In this document: piece after piece, positions 8,812-18,422 of the stretch
Layout of the letters: each line of letters begins with the position of its first letter
How positions within the stretch are numbered: position 1 is the first letter of the stretch
Assembly: GCA_021463865.1 (NCBI GenBank)
Contig: JAJTXY010000009.1
Coordinates: forward strand, 1 to 64,000
DNA from: Anaerolineae bacterium
GTDB taxonomy: Bacteria > Chloroflexota > Anaerolineae > Aggregatilineales > J027
Direction: 5' to 3'
DNA: 64,000 nucleotides
The notes under the pieces: generated by a model
Told to the model about the DNA's origin: nothing
The model's input: the letters and a program-made list of their open reading frames with translations, nothing else
Databases searched by the model: none
Translations under genes and position numbers: made by a program

Positions 8812-9366
8812 ATGCCAGACCCGCTGCGTGATTTAAGAAACTCTCAACGCAAAGCTCAAGATATTCAAAATATGCCGAAGCGTGAATTGGGACAGGCCAA
8901 AAGCAAAGGCCGCCAACTTATCAATACCCCCGGACGGGAAGCGCGACAGGCCAAAAATCAAGCCCTCAACCCGCTCTATAATGCCAATCGGCAAGCGAAA
9001 TCCATCGGTGGGCAGATGCGTGGTCTGGGGGTCGCCCCCATGCCCCGCCGCGAATATAAACGTCAAGCGGATCGGCGCACCACTACAGATTTTGCCGTCA
9101 GCGCCCTATTCTATCCCGTTCCCCTGATAGCCTTTTTCGGCGGCATGGTGCAGGACTGGGACACCTCCTTTACACGTCATAACATGATCAACGCCCGCAT
9201 GTTATGGGTCATCATGATTATCCTATTCCCACTGTCCCCCCTGCTCTGGCTCTATTCGTGGTTCTTGGGTTTTCAAGCCTATAGCGGCAAGCGTCCACGT
9301 ATTCCCGTCTTAACCAATTTTGCCGAATCGCGTGGGTGGATCGAACCACCACAACCAACCCAATAG
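8812..9366 (+). CDS. Unknown membrane protein with basic N-terminal region
   Basis: About 184 residues. The first 85 residues are rich in Arg, Lys, Gln and Asn and lack hydrophobic segments. Two membrane helices follow (about residues 93-116 and 127-160). The ATG at 8812 is preferred over 8797 because GGAG lies eight bases ahead of it. The basic, Gln-rich N-terminus would face the cytoplasm under the positive-inside rule. No known family was recognised. It precedes recJ with a 59-base gap. Confidence 0.65.
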   Translation: MPDPLRDLRNSQRKAQDIQNMPKRELGQAKSKGRQLINTPGREARQAKNQALNPLYNANRQAKSIGGQMRGLGVAPMPRREYKRQADRRTTTDFAVSALFYPVPLIAFFGGMVQDWDTSFTRHNMINARMLWVIMIILFPLSPLLWLYSWFLGFQAYSGKRPRIPVLTNFAESRGWIEPPQPTQ

Positions 9367-9425
9367 TTAAGTGTGCTATTTAAAAATTGGAGTCATTCAG
9401 ACCGCGCTAAAAAATAGAGGTATCT

Positions 9426-11156
9426 GTGAGTCACCAGCCAAAACGCTGGCAATTTGCGCCCGCCGCCCCCGTCCATTTTATTAATGCTCTAAGTGATCTA
9501 GGGCCAGTCTTAGCGCAGGTGCTCTATAATCGCGGCCTTACCACCCCTCAAGCAGCCCGTAGTTTTCTAATGGGTGATTTGCAGCTCCACGACCCCATGC
9601 AAATGTTGGGGATGGGCAAGGCGGTTGGTCGTATTCGTCAAGCCATTAAACGCAAAGAGAAAATCGTCGTCTATGGCGACTTTGATGCGGATGGCGTCAC
9701 CAGCACCGCCGTCTTGGTCACGACCATTCGCGCCTTAGGAGGCGTAGTTGAACATTACATCCCCAATCGCATTGATGAAGGCTACGGCCTCAATACCCCA
9801 GCCCTGCTCGAACTCGCCCGACGCGGCACAAAATTGGTCGTAACGGTAGACTGCGGCATCCGCTCCGTTGAAGAAGTCCAAGCAGGCCGCGAGGCTGGGC
9901 TTGACATCATTGTGACCGACCACCACTCCATTGGTGAAATTATCCCACCCGCCTATGCCGTCTTGAATCCCAAACAAACCAACTGCCCCTACCCCGAAGA
10001 CATGCTGGCTGGGGTCGGCATAGCCTTTAAATTGGCCTCCGCTCTACTGAAAGTTTTTTCTGAACAAGATCGCACCCCACCTCCTATTTCGCAGCGCGAT
10101 TTGTTGGATTTGGTGGCGGTTGGCACGGTTGCTGACCTTGCACCATTGGCCCGCGCCGAAAATCGCAAATTAGTTCAGTTGGGCCTGCATGAACTTTCCA
10201 AAGCCCGCCGCCCCGGCCTGTATAAATTATTGGAAGAAGCGGGGGTCTCACCCGAAAACGTCACTACTACGACTATCGGGTTTATTATCGGCCCACGCCT
10301 AAACGCCGCCGGACGCCTGCAAAGCGCTACCACTGCCTATAAACTGCTGGTCACCGAGGATTGGCAAGAAGCAACCGAGTTGGCAAAAGAGCTGCAAAGT
10401 CTCAACACTCGCCGCCAAGAATATACCCTTGCCGCCTATGAACTGGCCCGTGAAATGGCCCTGACCACCAACAACGGCAATGGCGACACGCCCCCCCTTA
10501 TTTTCGCCGCTCACCCCGAATTTTTGCCGGGGATTGTCGGCTTGGTGGCGGGCCGTCTCACCGAGGAGTTTTATCGCCCCTCAGTCGTCGTCGAAATGGG
10601 CGAAACCGAGTCACATGGGTCGTGCCGCAGTATTCCCGAATTTAATATCACTGCTGCCCTAGATCGCTGTGCAGATTTGTTGTTGCGGCATGGGGGACAC
10701 GCCCAAGCAGCAGGTTTCACCGTCCAAAATGAAAACATCCCCGTGCTGCAACAGCGCCTAGCCGAAATCGCCAAGACAGAACTCTCACAGCACGATTCTC
10801 GGCCTACACTGATTGTGGATGCCGATGTCCCAATGTCGAGTCTCACAATGGATTTGGTGAGCCAACTTCAAGCCTTAGAGCCGACAGGGACTGAAAACCC
10901 GGAACCCGTGTTTGTTACCCGTAGGCTGCGCGTGCGAGAAGCGCGGCTCGTCGGCAAGGAGAATAATCATCTAAAATTGCGTGTGGGTGACGGGCCATTT
11001 GGCATGGATGCAATCGCCTTTGGGCAGGGTCATTGGTTTAGCGATTTGCCTCCTGTAATTGACGTAGCCTATCACCTACAAGTCAACGAGTGGAATGAGC
11101 GTCTTACCCTGCAAATGCAAGTGTTAGATATTCACCCTTCGGAGCGCGGAAAATGA
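9426..11156 (+). CDS. recJ: Single-stranded-DNA-specific exonuclease RecJ
   Basis: RecJ degrades 5' single strands in recombination, mismatch and base excision repair. The 576-residue protein has DHH-phosphoesterase motif I in VVYGDFDADGVTST, the DHH signature in IVTDHHSIGE, motif VAVGTVADLAPL, a DHHA1 domain with LLRHGGHAQAAGF, and a C-terminal OB domain. The start is GTG with GAGG six bases upstream. Its stop overlaps the next start by four bases (ATGA), so the two are translationally coupled. The nuclease and MutS (41330) may act in the same mismatch repair pathway. Confidence 0.95.
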   Translation: MSHQPKRWQFAPAAPVHFINALSDLGPVLAQVLYNRGLTTPQAARSFLMGDLQLHDPMQMLGMGKAVGRIRQAIKRKEKIVVYGDFDADGVTSTAVLVTTIRALGGVVEHYIPNRIDEGYGLNTPALLELARRGTKLVVTVDCGIRSVEEVQAGREAGLDIIVTDHHSIGEIIPPAYAVLNPKQTNCPYPEDMLAGVGIAFKLASALLKVFSEQDRTPPPISQRDLLDLVAVGTVADLAPLARAENRKLVQLGLHELSKARRPGLYKLLEEAGVSPENVTTTTIGFIIGPRLNAAGRLQSATTAYKLLVTEDWQEATELAKELQSLNTRRQEYTLAAYELAREMALTTNNGNGDTPPLIFAAHPEFLPGIVGLVAGRLTEEFYRPSVVVEMGETESHGSCRSIPEFNITAALDRCADLLLRHGGHAQAAGFTVQNENIPVLQQRLAEIAKTELSQHDSRPTLIVDADVPMSSLTMDLVSQLQALEPTGTENPEPVFVTRRLRVREARLVGKENNHLKLRVGDGPFGMDAIAFGQGHWFSDLPPVIDVAYHLQVNEWNERLTLQMQVLDIHPSERGK

Positions 11157-12604
11157 AAAGACCATCCCTTCTTTGCTTGCTGCTCGTTGTGGTTTTGAGT
11201 CTATTGAACACCCCATCACTTGCGCAAGAGCCAGAAGACCCCATTCGCGTTTTTGGGGTAGTAGATGGTTATTGGCGGCCTGATGACGCGCAAGAACTAG
11301 GTGTCTCGTGGGAGCGTATTACCTTTGACTGGGCAAAGCTGCAACCACAGGGGCCGGGCACTTTTGAGCCAAGTGTCATGCGTGAGGAGTGGATTGCGAA
11401 AGCGGTGTCCTCAGGTCGTGAGGTGGTAGGGGTTATTATTGGGACACCCGTCTGGGCCAGTGCCAATGGACAAACCAATGGTGTCCCTTCTGGACTATAC
11501 GAACCTATTGATAGCCCAAATAATCTATGGGCTATATTTTTGCGCGAATTGATGGCCCAACGCATGACTACCAATATCCGTCGCTGGATTATTTGGGATA
11601 AACCCGATATTCGTACCGATGACCCCGGTCAGCCTGCCACTCTCGCAGGCTCAGCCCAAGATTATTATCGCCTACTGAAAATCGCCAATCAGACCATCAA
11701 ATCGGTCAATAGCAAGGTCAGTATTTATGTAGGTGGTCTTGTCTGGTGGAATGATATTGCCGCTGGACGCGAGTTATTTTTGCAGCAGTTTTTGGACATT
11801 GTGGCAGATGACCCCTCCGCTGCCGAAAACAACGATTTTTTTGAGGGCGTGACGCTCAATATCGTGATTTCCCCCACTCCCCTACCCGGTATCATCGTCA
11901 CCTCCGACAGTGCGGGCGACATCACCAACAGCGTCCGCACGATGTTAGATCAGGCTGGATTCGAGGACAAAACCATCTGGGTGACAGAATTGAATGCCGT
12001 TCCTACTGCCGATACCGATGGCGGCCTACCAGATGCCCCACTGCAAATCTCTTTAGAGCAGCAGGCCGATTTTATGATTCAAGGCACAGCAATGGCGTTG
12101 GGTGCAGGCGCGTCCCGCATCGCTGTTTATAAGCTCTTCGACTCCAATTTTACAACTGGCACGACCCTACCCTATGGATTATTGCGACCCGACAACACCC
12201 GCCGCCCCGCTTTTGATACCTACGCCCTTGCTATTGAGCTGTTCAACACCACCCTCACCGCCACTGCCAGCCGCAGCCAAAACGGACGCTTGGTGATTTT
12301 GCAGCAGGCAGGTCGCACCCTGTATGTTGTTTGGACAGCCCATACCCAAGCGGTTAATTTTTGGGTCGAGTCGAAATTCCGGGACGAGCCAACTGTATTA
12401 GATAGCTTCGGTAATGTCCTACCTACCCCACGTATCGGCGTTGGCCCAGAGGGTATCAATGTGCATGTGATCGAAACCCCGCCCGCTGTACCTGATGCAA
12501 ACGGCAATGTTATTATCGGCGGCTCACCCCGTATTCTGATTTTGGAAGGGGAACCACGTCACGTTTGGGCGGCTGTCGGCACAAATGCGCTCCAACTCAA
12601 CTAA
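11153..12604 (+). CDS. Secreted clan-A glycosidase-like TIM-barrel protein, probable acid/base residue lost
   Basis: The 483-residue protein has a signal peptide (first 24 residues, cleavage after SLAQ region) and a TIM-barrel core resembling clan-A glycoside hydrolases such as family 39. The strand-4 position that normally reads Asn-Glu-Pro reads IIWDKPD here, so the acid/base Glu is replaced by Lys150. The strand-7 nucleophile-like Glu279 is kept in IWVTELN. A C-terminal beta-rich region follows the barrel. The start overlaps recJ by four bases and the stop overlaps the next gene by 20 bases. It may bind rather than cleave glycans, or use another acid. Confidence 0.7.
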   Translation: MKRPSLLCLLLVVVLSLLNTPSLAQEPEDPIRVFGVVDGYWRPDDAQELGVSWERITFDWAKLQPQGPGTFEPSVMREEWIAKAVSSGREVVGVIIGTPVWASANGQTNGVPSGLYEPIDSPNNLWAIFLRELMAQRMTTNIRRWIIWDKPDIRTDDPGQPATLAGSAQDYYRLLKIANQTIKSVNSKVSIYVGGLVWWNDIAAGRELFLQQFLDIVADDPSAAENNDFFEGVTLNIVISPTPLPGIIVTSDSAGDITNSVRTMLDQAGFEDKTIWVTELNAVPTADTDGGLPDAPLQISLEQQADFMIQGTAMALGAGASRIAVYKLFDSNFTTGTTLPYGLLRPDNTRRPAFDTYALAIELFNTTLTATASRSQNGRLVILQQAGRTLYVVWTAHTQAVNFWVESKFRDEPTVLDSFGNVLPTPRIGVGPEGINVHVIETPPAVPDANGNVIIGGSPRILILEGEPRHVWAAVGTNALQLN

Positions 12605-14036
12605 ATTCGATACTTCAAGGGATACTTCTAGTCAGCGTCCCTTGCTTCTCACCACGCTTGCCATTGGTCTATTCTTCTTTTCGACCTACACTTTTTCCAT
12701 CGGCACACCCTTCTATAGCAGCGACGGGCAGGTGATGTATGAAACCGCCCGTTCCATCGCCTTACAGCATACCCTTGCCATTCCACCCAGCGACCTCCCC
12801 CAAACCACAGTCGGGCACGATGGACGCACCTACAGCAAATATGATCCCGGCCTACCCCTACTGTCTGCCCCAGTCGTATTTGCCGCTGACGAACTCGGCA
12901 AGGCGACTCAATCCAACCGTTATGCCCTTGCCGCGCTTGCCGTTCAGTTAATTCCCGCTGCTGCTATGAGCATCGCCATTGCCAGCATTTTCCATATCGC
13001 CAGCCGCCTCTATTCCCTCCCCCGTACCGGACTTGTAACGTTTATTGCCGGATTCTGCACCTTAGCATGGCCCTATGCCCGTCTCTATTTTGCTGAGGCG
13101 GTACTTGCTGGTTGCCTGACACTTGCCGTTGCCCCCCTAATCCACCAAATTTCGAGACGCAGCATCCTACTCTCGTCCTGTGCAATTGGCCTTGCTATCT
13201 TGACCCGCGCCAGTACCCTGATTTATCTACCCGCCCTTATCTATTTGATTTGGCAAAATAGCCCTTTATCGCGCCGTTGGTTTCACTTGGGGCTATTTGG
13301 ATTCGGCCCACTCTTCGCCATCGCTGGTCTTGCCCTCCACAATTATCTGCGTTTTCATAATCTCCTGACTACAGGATATGAAGGCGAATCCTTTCGCTTG
13401 CTGCCCCTTGATGGCATAGTCGGCTTATTATTCAGCCCCGGCAAAAGCATTTTTCTCTATAGCCCACCACTCGTTTTAAGCATATTTCTGTGGCCCAAAC
13501 TCCGCCGCCAAAACCCCATCCTAGCGTGGGCACTAATCCTCATAGTCACGACAGCCCTCATTTTCTACGGGGCATGGTGGGCATGGCATGGTGGATGGGT
13601 TTGGGGGCCGCGCTTTTTGGTGCCATCGGTGCCGCTGTGGTGTTTACCATTGGGGATGCTTCCCCGCCATCGTAATTGGGCAAGCCTAATGCTGGTCGTG
13701 TGTGTATTAGGAGTGATCGTGCAAATTTTGGGGGCATTCACCGATGTCACCCCGCATTATGCGAAAGTCTTCGGCGACAACAATCCCGATGACGAAACGC
13801 GCTATGCTATGGTACACTACTCGCCTGCTCATTCCCCTTTGGTGGGGGCATGGCGGCGGGCCAGTCTCAGTAAATGGGAGACCCCGGCGATTTTCCGGCT
13901 GGAAACCACAGGTTTACCCGGCGATTGGCTGCGCGTCATTCATAGCAGCGTGATAATCATATGGTTGCTCAGTAGTGGTTGGATTGTCCGAGTCAGTATA
14001 GGATTGAAAAATGGCACCCACAAAACCGAAGTTTAA
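12585..14036 (+). CDS. GT-C type membrane glycosyltransferase-like protein
   Basis: The 483-residue protein has around ten to twelve hydrophobic helices. The first extracytoplasmic loop begins with YSSDGQVMYETARSIAL and continues to YSKYDPGLPLLSAP, a layout seen in the ArnT/PMT-like GT-C superfamily, where an acidic residue in this loop is catalytic. Such enzymes use polyprenyl-phosphate sugars on the outer face of the membrane. It overlaps both neighbours (20 bases upstream, 26 downstream), which suggests a tight operon with the glycosidase-like and DUF1385 genes. Sugar and acceptor cannot be inferred. Confidence 0.72.
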   Translation: MRSNSTKFDTSRDTSSQRPLLLTTLAIGLFFFSTYTFSIGTPFYSSDGQVMYETARSIALQHTLAIPPSDLPQTTVGHDGRTYSKYDPGLPLLSAPVVFAADELGKATQSNRYALAALAVQLIPAAAMSIAIASIFHIASRLYSLPRTGLVTFIAGFCTLAWPYARLYFAEAVLAGCLTLAVAPLIHQISRRSILLSSCAIGLAILTRASTLIYLPALIYLIWQNSPLSRRWFHLGLFGFGPLFAIAGLALHNYLRFHNLLTTGYEGESFRLLPLDGIVGLLFSPGKSIFLYSPPLVLSIFLWPKLRRQNPILAWALILIVTTALIFYGAWWAWHGGWVWGPRFLVPSVPLWCLPLGMLPRHRNWASLMLVVCVLGVIVQILGAFTDVTPHYAKVFGDNNPDDETRYAMVHYSPAHSPLVGAWRRASLSKWETPAIFRLETTGLPGDWLRVIHSSVIIIWLLSSGWIVRVSIGLKNGTHKTEV

Positions 14037-14976
14037 CTATGGAGGACAGGCGGTAATGGAAGGCGTGATGATGCGCGGCGTCCATCTGGCGGCGATTGCC
14101 GTGCGTGACCCCGAAGGCAACATCGTCGTGCGTGAGGAAAAACTCAACTCAGCCCTCTATCGTGGCCCAATCAGCAAAATCCCCTTTGTACGTGGTTTGA
14201 TCGGCCTGTGGGATGCGCTGGGGCTTGGCACAAAAGCCCTTATTTGGAGCGCCAACGTTGCGATTGGCGAAGAGGAAGAAGTCATCACTGGCAAAACAGC
14301 AACAGGCTTGGTTATTGTGTCCCTCAGTCTTGGCATCGGTCTATTTTTTGTCCTCCCGACGGCTGCCACCACAGGCGCGAAAGAATTGTTCGGCATTGAC
14401 AATCATTTTGCCTTAGAAACGATTGAAGGCATCATCAAATTGGCGCTGTTCCTCGGCTATTTGGGCGTCATTGGTTTCATGCCCGATGTCAAACGTTTGT
14501 TTGGTTATCATGGCGCGGAACATAAAACCATCAATGCGTATGAAACAGGCCGCGATTTAGTCCCGCCAGAAGTCCAGACCCAACCAATTGAACACCCGCG
14601 TTGTGGGACAGCTTTTCTGCTAACCGTCGTCGTACTTAGCATTTTTATTGGCGGTCTGGTCGGACGCCCCAGCAATTTCTTTGCACTCTTGGCCTCACGT
14701 GTTTTGCTCATCCCAGCTATTGCGGGTCTGTCCTATGAAATCCTGCGTTTCACTGCCCGCCATGCCGAAAACCCGCTGGTGAAATTGGTCATTACCCCCA
14801 ATCTTTGGCTGCAACATCTGACCACCCGGCAACCCGATGACTCGATGATCGAAGTCGCCATTGCCGCCCTAGAACGGGTATTGGAATCCGAAAAACTTGC
14901 CAAACCATCTGCCCACCCTGCCGAAAATCCATCCATGCCATTAGCCGCGATGGACGGAAGCACTGCCGCCGACTAA
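14011..14976 (+). CDS. DUF1385 (YqhQ-like) membrane protein
   Basis: The 321-residue protein shows the DUF1385 signature at its N-terminus (NYGGQAVMEGVMMRG, then VRDPEGNIVVREE) and the internal motif FGYHGAEHKTINAYE, followed by HPRCGTAFLL. It has about four membrane helices. The B. subtilis member is YqhQ; the biochemical role is not established. In other bacteria the gene sits near prfA and rpmE, but here it is in a membrane and glycan cluster. Family assignment is confident. Confidence 0.9.
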   Translation: MAPTKPKFNYGGQAVMEGVMMRGVHLAAIAVRDPEGNIVVREEKLNSALYRGPISKIPFVRGLIGLWDALGLGTKALIWSANVAIGEEEEVITGKTATGLVIVSLSLGIGLFFVLPTAATTGAKELFGIDNHFALETIEGIIKLALFLGYLGVIGFMPDVKRLFGYHGAEHKTINAYETGRDLVPPEVQTQPIEHPRCGTAFLLTVVVLSIFIGGLVGRPSNFFALLASRVLLIPAIAGLSYEILRFTARHAENPLVKLVITPNLWLQHLTTRQPDDSMIEVAIAALERVLESEKLAKPSAHPAENPSMPLAAMDGSTAAD

Positions 14977-14994
14977 TCAAGAAAGAGGTCTGTC

Positions 14995-15546
14995 ATGCTC
15001 GGCAATCAGTTGTTACAAGGGGAAAAAGTCTATCTCAACGCCATCACCCGCGAAGATATACCTCAATTCGGGCGATGGTTTGGGAACTTGGAGTTGCTCA
15101 GTTATCTGTGGACAGATGCTGTTTTCCCCCAGACACAGGAAGACGAAACCGAGTGGTTTGAACGTATGAGAAAAAGCGATGATTATGATTTTGCTATTCG
15201 TGCCCTCGAACATAATCAGTTGATTGGCAGCATCTCGATCAAAGCCCCGGATTGGAAAAATCGCTCGGCGGTGTTTGGTATTGCTATTGGCGACCCGAAT
15301 TATTGGGGGCAAGGCTATGGCACAGACGCTACCCGTGTCATTTTGCGTTATGCCTTCCTTGAACTCAACCTCCATCGCGTTGAGTTATATGTCTACAATA
15401 CCAACCCCCGCGCCATCAAATCGTATGAAAAAGTAGGCTTTCAACTAGAGGGGGTCAAACGCCAAGCCGCTTTCCGCGATGGACAGTATTTCGATATACA
15501 TATCATGGGCATCCTGCGTGATGAATGGCAGGCCCTTAACCCTTAA
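14995..15546 (+). CDS. GNAT family N-acetyltransferase (RimJ/RimL-like)
   Basis: This 183-residue protein is a compact GNAT acetyltransferase using acetyl-CoA. The acetyl-CoA pyrophosphate-binding region is visible at GDPNYWGQGYGTDATR, followed by LNLHRVELYVYNTNPRAI and the closing YEKVGFQLEGVKRQ motif, a pattern typical of the RimJ/RimL group that acetylates protein N-termini or small amines. A GAAAGAGG ribosome site precedes the ATG. The target is unknown. Confidence 0.9.
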   Translation: MLGNQLLQGEKVYLNAITREDIPQFGRWFGNLELLSYLWTDAVFPQTQEDETEWFERMRKSDDYDFAIRALEHNQLIGSISIKAPDWKNRSAVFGIAIGDPNYWGQGYGTDATRVILRYAFLELNLHRVELYVYNTNPRAIKSYEKVGFQLEGVKRQAAFRDGQYFDIHIMGILRDEWQALNP

Positions 15547-15557
15547 ACTTCTACCCT

Positions 15558-17609
15558 ATGTTTGATGTTATGAAAGAAAATCCGCGCCGCACCGCACTGG
15601 TCTTGATGCCCGTTGCGCTGGTGGCGTTGGCCTATTTGCTCTACACCGTCCACCTCACCCTCGACCAAAATAATGGGCATGTGGGTGCGCTGTTGGATGA
15701 TACATGGATTCACGTCCGCTTTGCCGATAAACTCTCCAATGGCGATGGCCTATCCTACAACGGCACAACCTTGACCGCTGGCGCGACCAGTCCGTTGTGG
15801 GTGTTGATGCTGGCCGCGATTTACGCCGTCACCAGCCCACCCCTGATGACCCAAGTAGATATTGCGATTGCCCTGAGTGCGATATGGCATGTCCTCTCGG
15901 TATTGGCAATTACTGGCTTTGGCTGGTGGTTGACCCGCCGCGCTTGGATTGGCATCATCGCAGGCCTATTTACCGCTCTGACCGGACGTTATCTGTGGAT
16001 GGGCTTGTCGGGGATGGAAACAACGGCGTTTGCGACCCTCTGTATTCTCACCCTATGGAGCCATCTACACGATATTCGACTTGGCCGGGCCTTTAGCTGG
16101 ACAACCGGTATCTTAGCGGGTCTCGCCACCCTCGGACGCCCCGAAGCCTATCTGCTCACCGTTCTAATCGGCCTTGATGGATTTTTTTATATCTCGCTGC
16201 TCGAAAAAGCCTCCCCGCGTGGCATTCTGCTCAAATTCAAAGCAGCATGGCGCGGAATCATAGCGTACCTTTTGCTGGCAGGTTCGTATCCCCTTGCCTG
16301 CCTCTTGATTGATGGACACCCCCTACCCAACACCTTTCGCGCCAAATCTTTTCTCGGTAAGGAATGGCCCAATCTCCCGCATGATTTTTTCTGGACACCC
16401 CTTAAAGATCAAGGCTGGCTGCTAGTTGGCCTAGCCATGATCGGCACATTTTGGTTATTTTGGCAGGCCCGCAAACGTGATGGCTTTGGGCTGGCCTATC
16501 CTTTGTGGCCGATTGCCTTCGTCTTGGGTGTCTTGTTTCTAGGGTCGCAGCGCTATTGGATTAATCACGGACGTTATGTATCGCCTGCCATTCCCTTCCA
16601 TGCCCTTGCTGCCGCGCTGGGTATTTGGGCCATCGTCCAGTTCTTGCAACAGGCACATCTCAAATCGTTGCGACTGCCTCAAAGATTTATCCAAGTGGGG
16701 TTGCCTGCATTTTTGACCATTCTCGTAGCCGGTATGGTGTTGGAACGTGGTTTTTACAACGCAGATCAAGTGGCTAATGATGTTGGGCAGTTACGCAAGA
16801 TGCACGTCGCTGCAGGTTTCTGGTTTAGAGATCACACCGCCCCCGACCAAATCATCGCCCTTAATGATGTTGGCGCGATTGCCCATATTTCCAACCGCCG
16901 CGTCCTTGATTTGGAGGGCTTGGTTTCGCCAGAAGTAATAGATGCCACCCGCGACACCGAGGACAAAACCTGTCCCCATGACCTCCAACTAGCCCGCTTG
17001 ATGCTCAAAGACCCCCCCGCCTTTATTGGGGTGTTTCCATGGTTCTACCCCTGCCTGACTTCATGGCCCGGTGCGCTGCAACCATTTACAGTATTTGCCA
17101 TCACTGGCCCAACGGTGATTGCCGGGGGCGAAATGGTTATCTATTGGCCCATGTGGCAGAATTGGCCCATTTTGGTGGCCGCGCCAGATGACGCCCTACC
17201 GATTCAGGCTAATTTCCAAGAGGGTGTAGAATTAATCAGCTATCGCGCCGAAAAGACCCCCGCAGGCCTAAAAGTGACCCTCTGGTGGCAAGCTCACGCA
17301 CAACCCAACGCCGATTATCATGTTTTTGTGCATCTAGTCGGGGCGGATGGTACACAAATTTCACAGCACGACAGCCAACCGCAAAACGATCAGTTCCGTA
17401 TGTCGTGGTGGCGCTCTGGTGACATCATCCGTGATGAACATATCATTCCGCTGACCGATACCAGTGTTTTGGATCAAGGGGGTCTAAGTCTACGCATCGG
17501 TGTATATCATTACCCGGACGGCAGACGTCTGCTCCGTACCGATGCCCAGCCCGACCATCCTGATTTCACTCAAATCCCACTGGTGCTGACGTATCGAATA
17601 TTTGGCTAA
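15558..17609 (+). CDS. Large GT-C type membrane glycosyltransferase-like protein with soluble C-terminal domain
   Basis: The 683-residue protein has about ten to twelve membrane helices. The first periplasmic loop contains LDDTWIHVRFADKLSNG and then AGATSPLW, the Asp-Asp and SPLW layout known from AftB-like arabinofuranosyltransferases and related GT-C enzymes. From about residue 550 a soluble beta-rich domain follows (LWWQAHAQPNADYHVFVHL), common in Chloroflexota GT-C proteins. No strong ribosome site is visible; ATG at 15570 is an alternative start. The 3' end overlaps the convergent gene at 17566 by 44 bases. Donor and acceptor are unknown. Confidence 0.72.
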   Translation: MFDVMKENPRRTALVLMPVALVALAYLLYTVHLTLDQNNGHVGALLDDTWIHVRFADKLSNGDGLSYNGTTLTAGATSPLWVLMLAAIYAVTSPPLMTQVDIAIALSAIWHVLSVLAITGFGWWLTRRAWIGIIAGLFTALTGRYLWMGLSGMETTAFATLCILTLWSHLHDIRLGRAFSWTTGILAGLATLGRPEAYLLTVLIGLDGFFYISLLEKASPRGILLKFKAAWRGIIAYLLLAGSYPLACLLIDGHPLPNTFRAKSFLGKEWPNLPHDFFWTPLKDQGWLLVGLAMIGTFWLFWQARKRDGFGLAYPLWPIAFVLGVLFLGSQRYWINHGRYVSPAIPFHALAAALGIWAIVQFLQQAHLKSLRLPQRFIQVGLPAFLTILVAGMVLERGFYNADQVANDVGQLRKMHVAAGFWFRDHTAPDQIIALNDVGAIAHISNRRVLDLEGLVSPEVIDATRDTEDKTCPHDLQLARLMLKDPPAFIGVFPWFYPCLTSWPGALQPFTVFAITGPTVIAGGEMVIYWPMWQNWPILVAAPDDALPIQANFQEGVELISYRAEKTPAGLKVTLWWQAHAQPNADYHVFVHLVGADGTQISQHDSQPQNDQFRMSWWRSGDIIRDEHIIPLTDTSVLDQGGLSLRIGVYHYPDGRRLLRTDAQPDHPDFTQIPLVLTYRIFG

Positions 17610-18405
17610 GGGCCTCCCACCATTCGACCTCCTCATCGCTGAGTTTAGGTTGAGGGGATGCCGCTTTGGTGGGATTCGTTTGCACCCGTGAGGTCGCGCT
17701 CGGTGATGGTGTAGCCGTTGAGCGCGGTGTTGAAGTTGCGATGGGTTGAACGCTTGGCGTCAGATAATAATAGTAGGTCGGGTTGGAGGTCGGGAAGTAA
17801 TAGTTGAACGACGAGTTCGACTGAAAAGCCCCTGCCATCGCCACCGCATAAAACGCAATACAGGCCGCAATGCCTAACCCAAACACCCCAGATACGCCTA
17901 ACCCGATAAACGCCTGCTGTCGGGTACGTTTAGTATCTACCGCATCTTTGGCATTCACCAGTGCCAACACGGACAGCAAAAACCCGACCAATGGCAAACA
18001 CGCCCCCCCCATACAGCAAAGGCTTGGCACAGTGATGACTGAGACCAGTAAGGCAACAAACGCCATCACGTCGTTATTGTTGGCCTGATACATCACCTTT
18101 TTGCCAGCAATCGCCCCTTTTGCTTTACGTACTTCCCCCTCGACCTTTTCCGCCGATTCGGTAGCACGGGCCTGCGCTGGAATAATACCTGCGGCATAGA
18201 TAGCAGGCGAAATGACTTGCACCCCTTGGGCCTCGGCTTGCATGGCATGTTCTTTACAAAGCCGCTGCCCATCTACCGTGTAATAGAGGCAGTAGCCACA
18301 CAGAGCCTTCTGGCAGACTTCGCAGTGCTCTATCGCCGCTCGATCAGGATGGTTCTCGCAATACACCGTCTCATTGTCAAATGGAAAATCTAAATCAGTC
18401 GTCAT
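17566..18405 (-). CDS. B-box zinc-finger membrane protein
   Basis: The 279-residue protein begins with a zinc-binding B-box-like module (about residues 10-55: CENHPDRAAIEHCEVCQKA, then CGYCLYYTVDGQRLCKEH). A hydrophobic pair of helices follows (about residues 113-145 and 160-185), resembling DUF4190-type membrane segments. The C-terminal third is rich in Thr, Ser and Pro and lies presumably outside the cytoplasm. This architecture recurs in Chloroflexota, with no established function. It is convergent with the large glycosyltransferase, overlapping it by 44 bases. It lies 17 bases after the TPR gene and may be part of the TIR locus transcript. Confidence 0.72.
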   Translation of the reverse strand: MTTDLDFPFDNETVYCENHPDRAAIEHCEVCQKALCGYCLYYTVDGQRLCKEHAMQAEAQGVQVISPAIYAAGIIPAQARATESAEKVEGEVRKAKGAIAGKKVMYQANNNDVMAFVALLVSVITVPSLCCMGGACLPLVGFLLSVLALVNAKDAVDTKRTRQQAFIGLGVSGVFGLGIAACIAFYAVAMAGAFQSNSSFNYYFPTSNPTYYYYLTPSVQPIATSTPRSTATPSPSATSRVQTNPTKAASPQPKLSDEEVEWWEALSQIFDTSAPVGFE

Positions 18406-18422
18406 TGTTCTCGCTTTACCAA

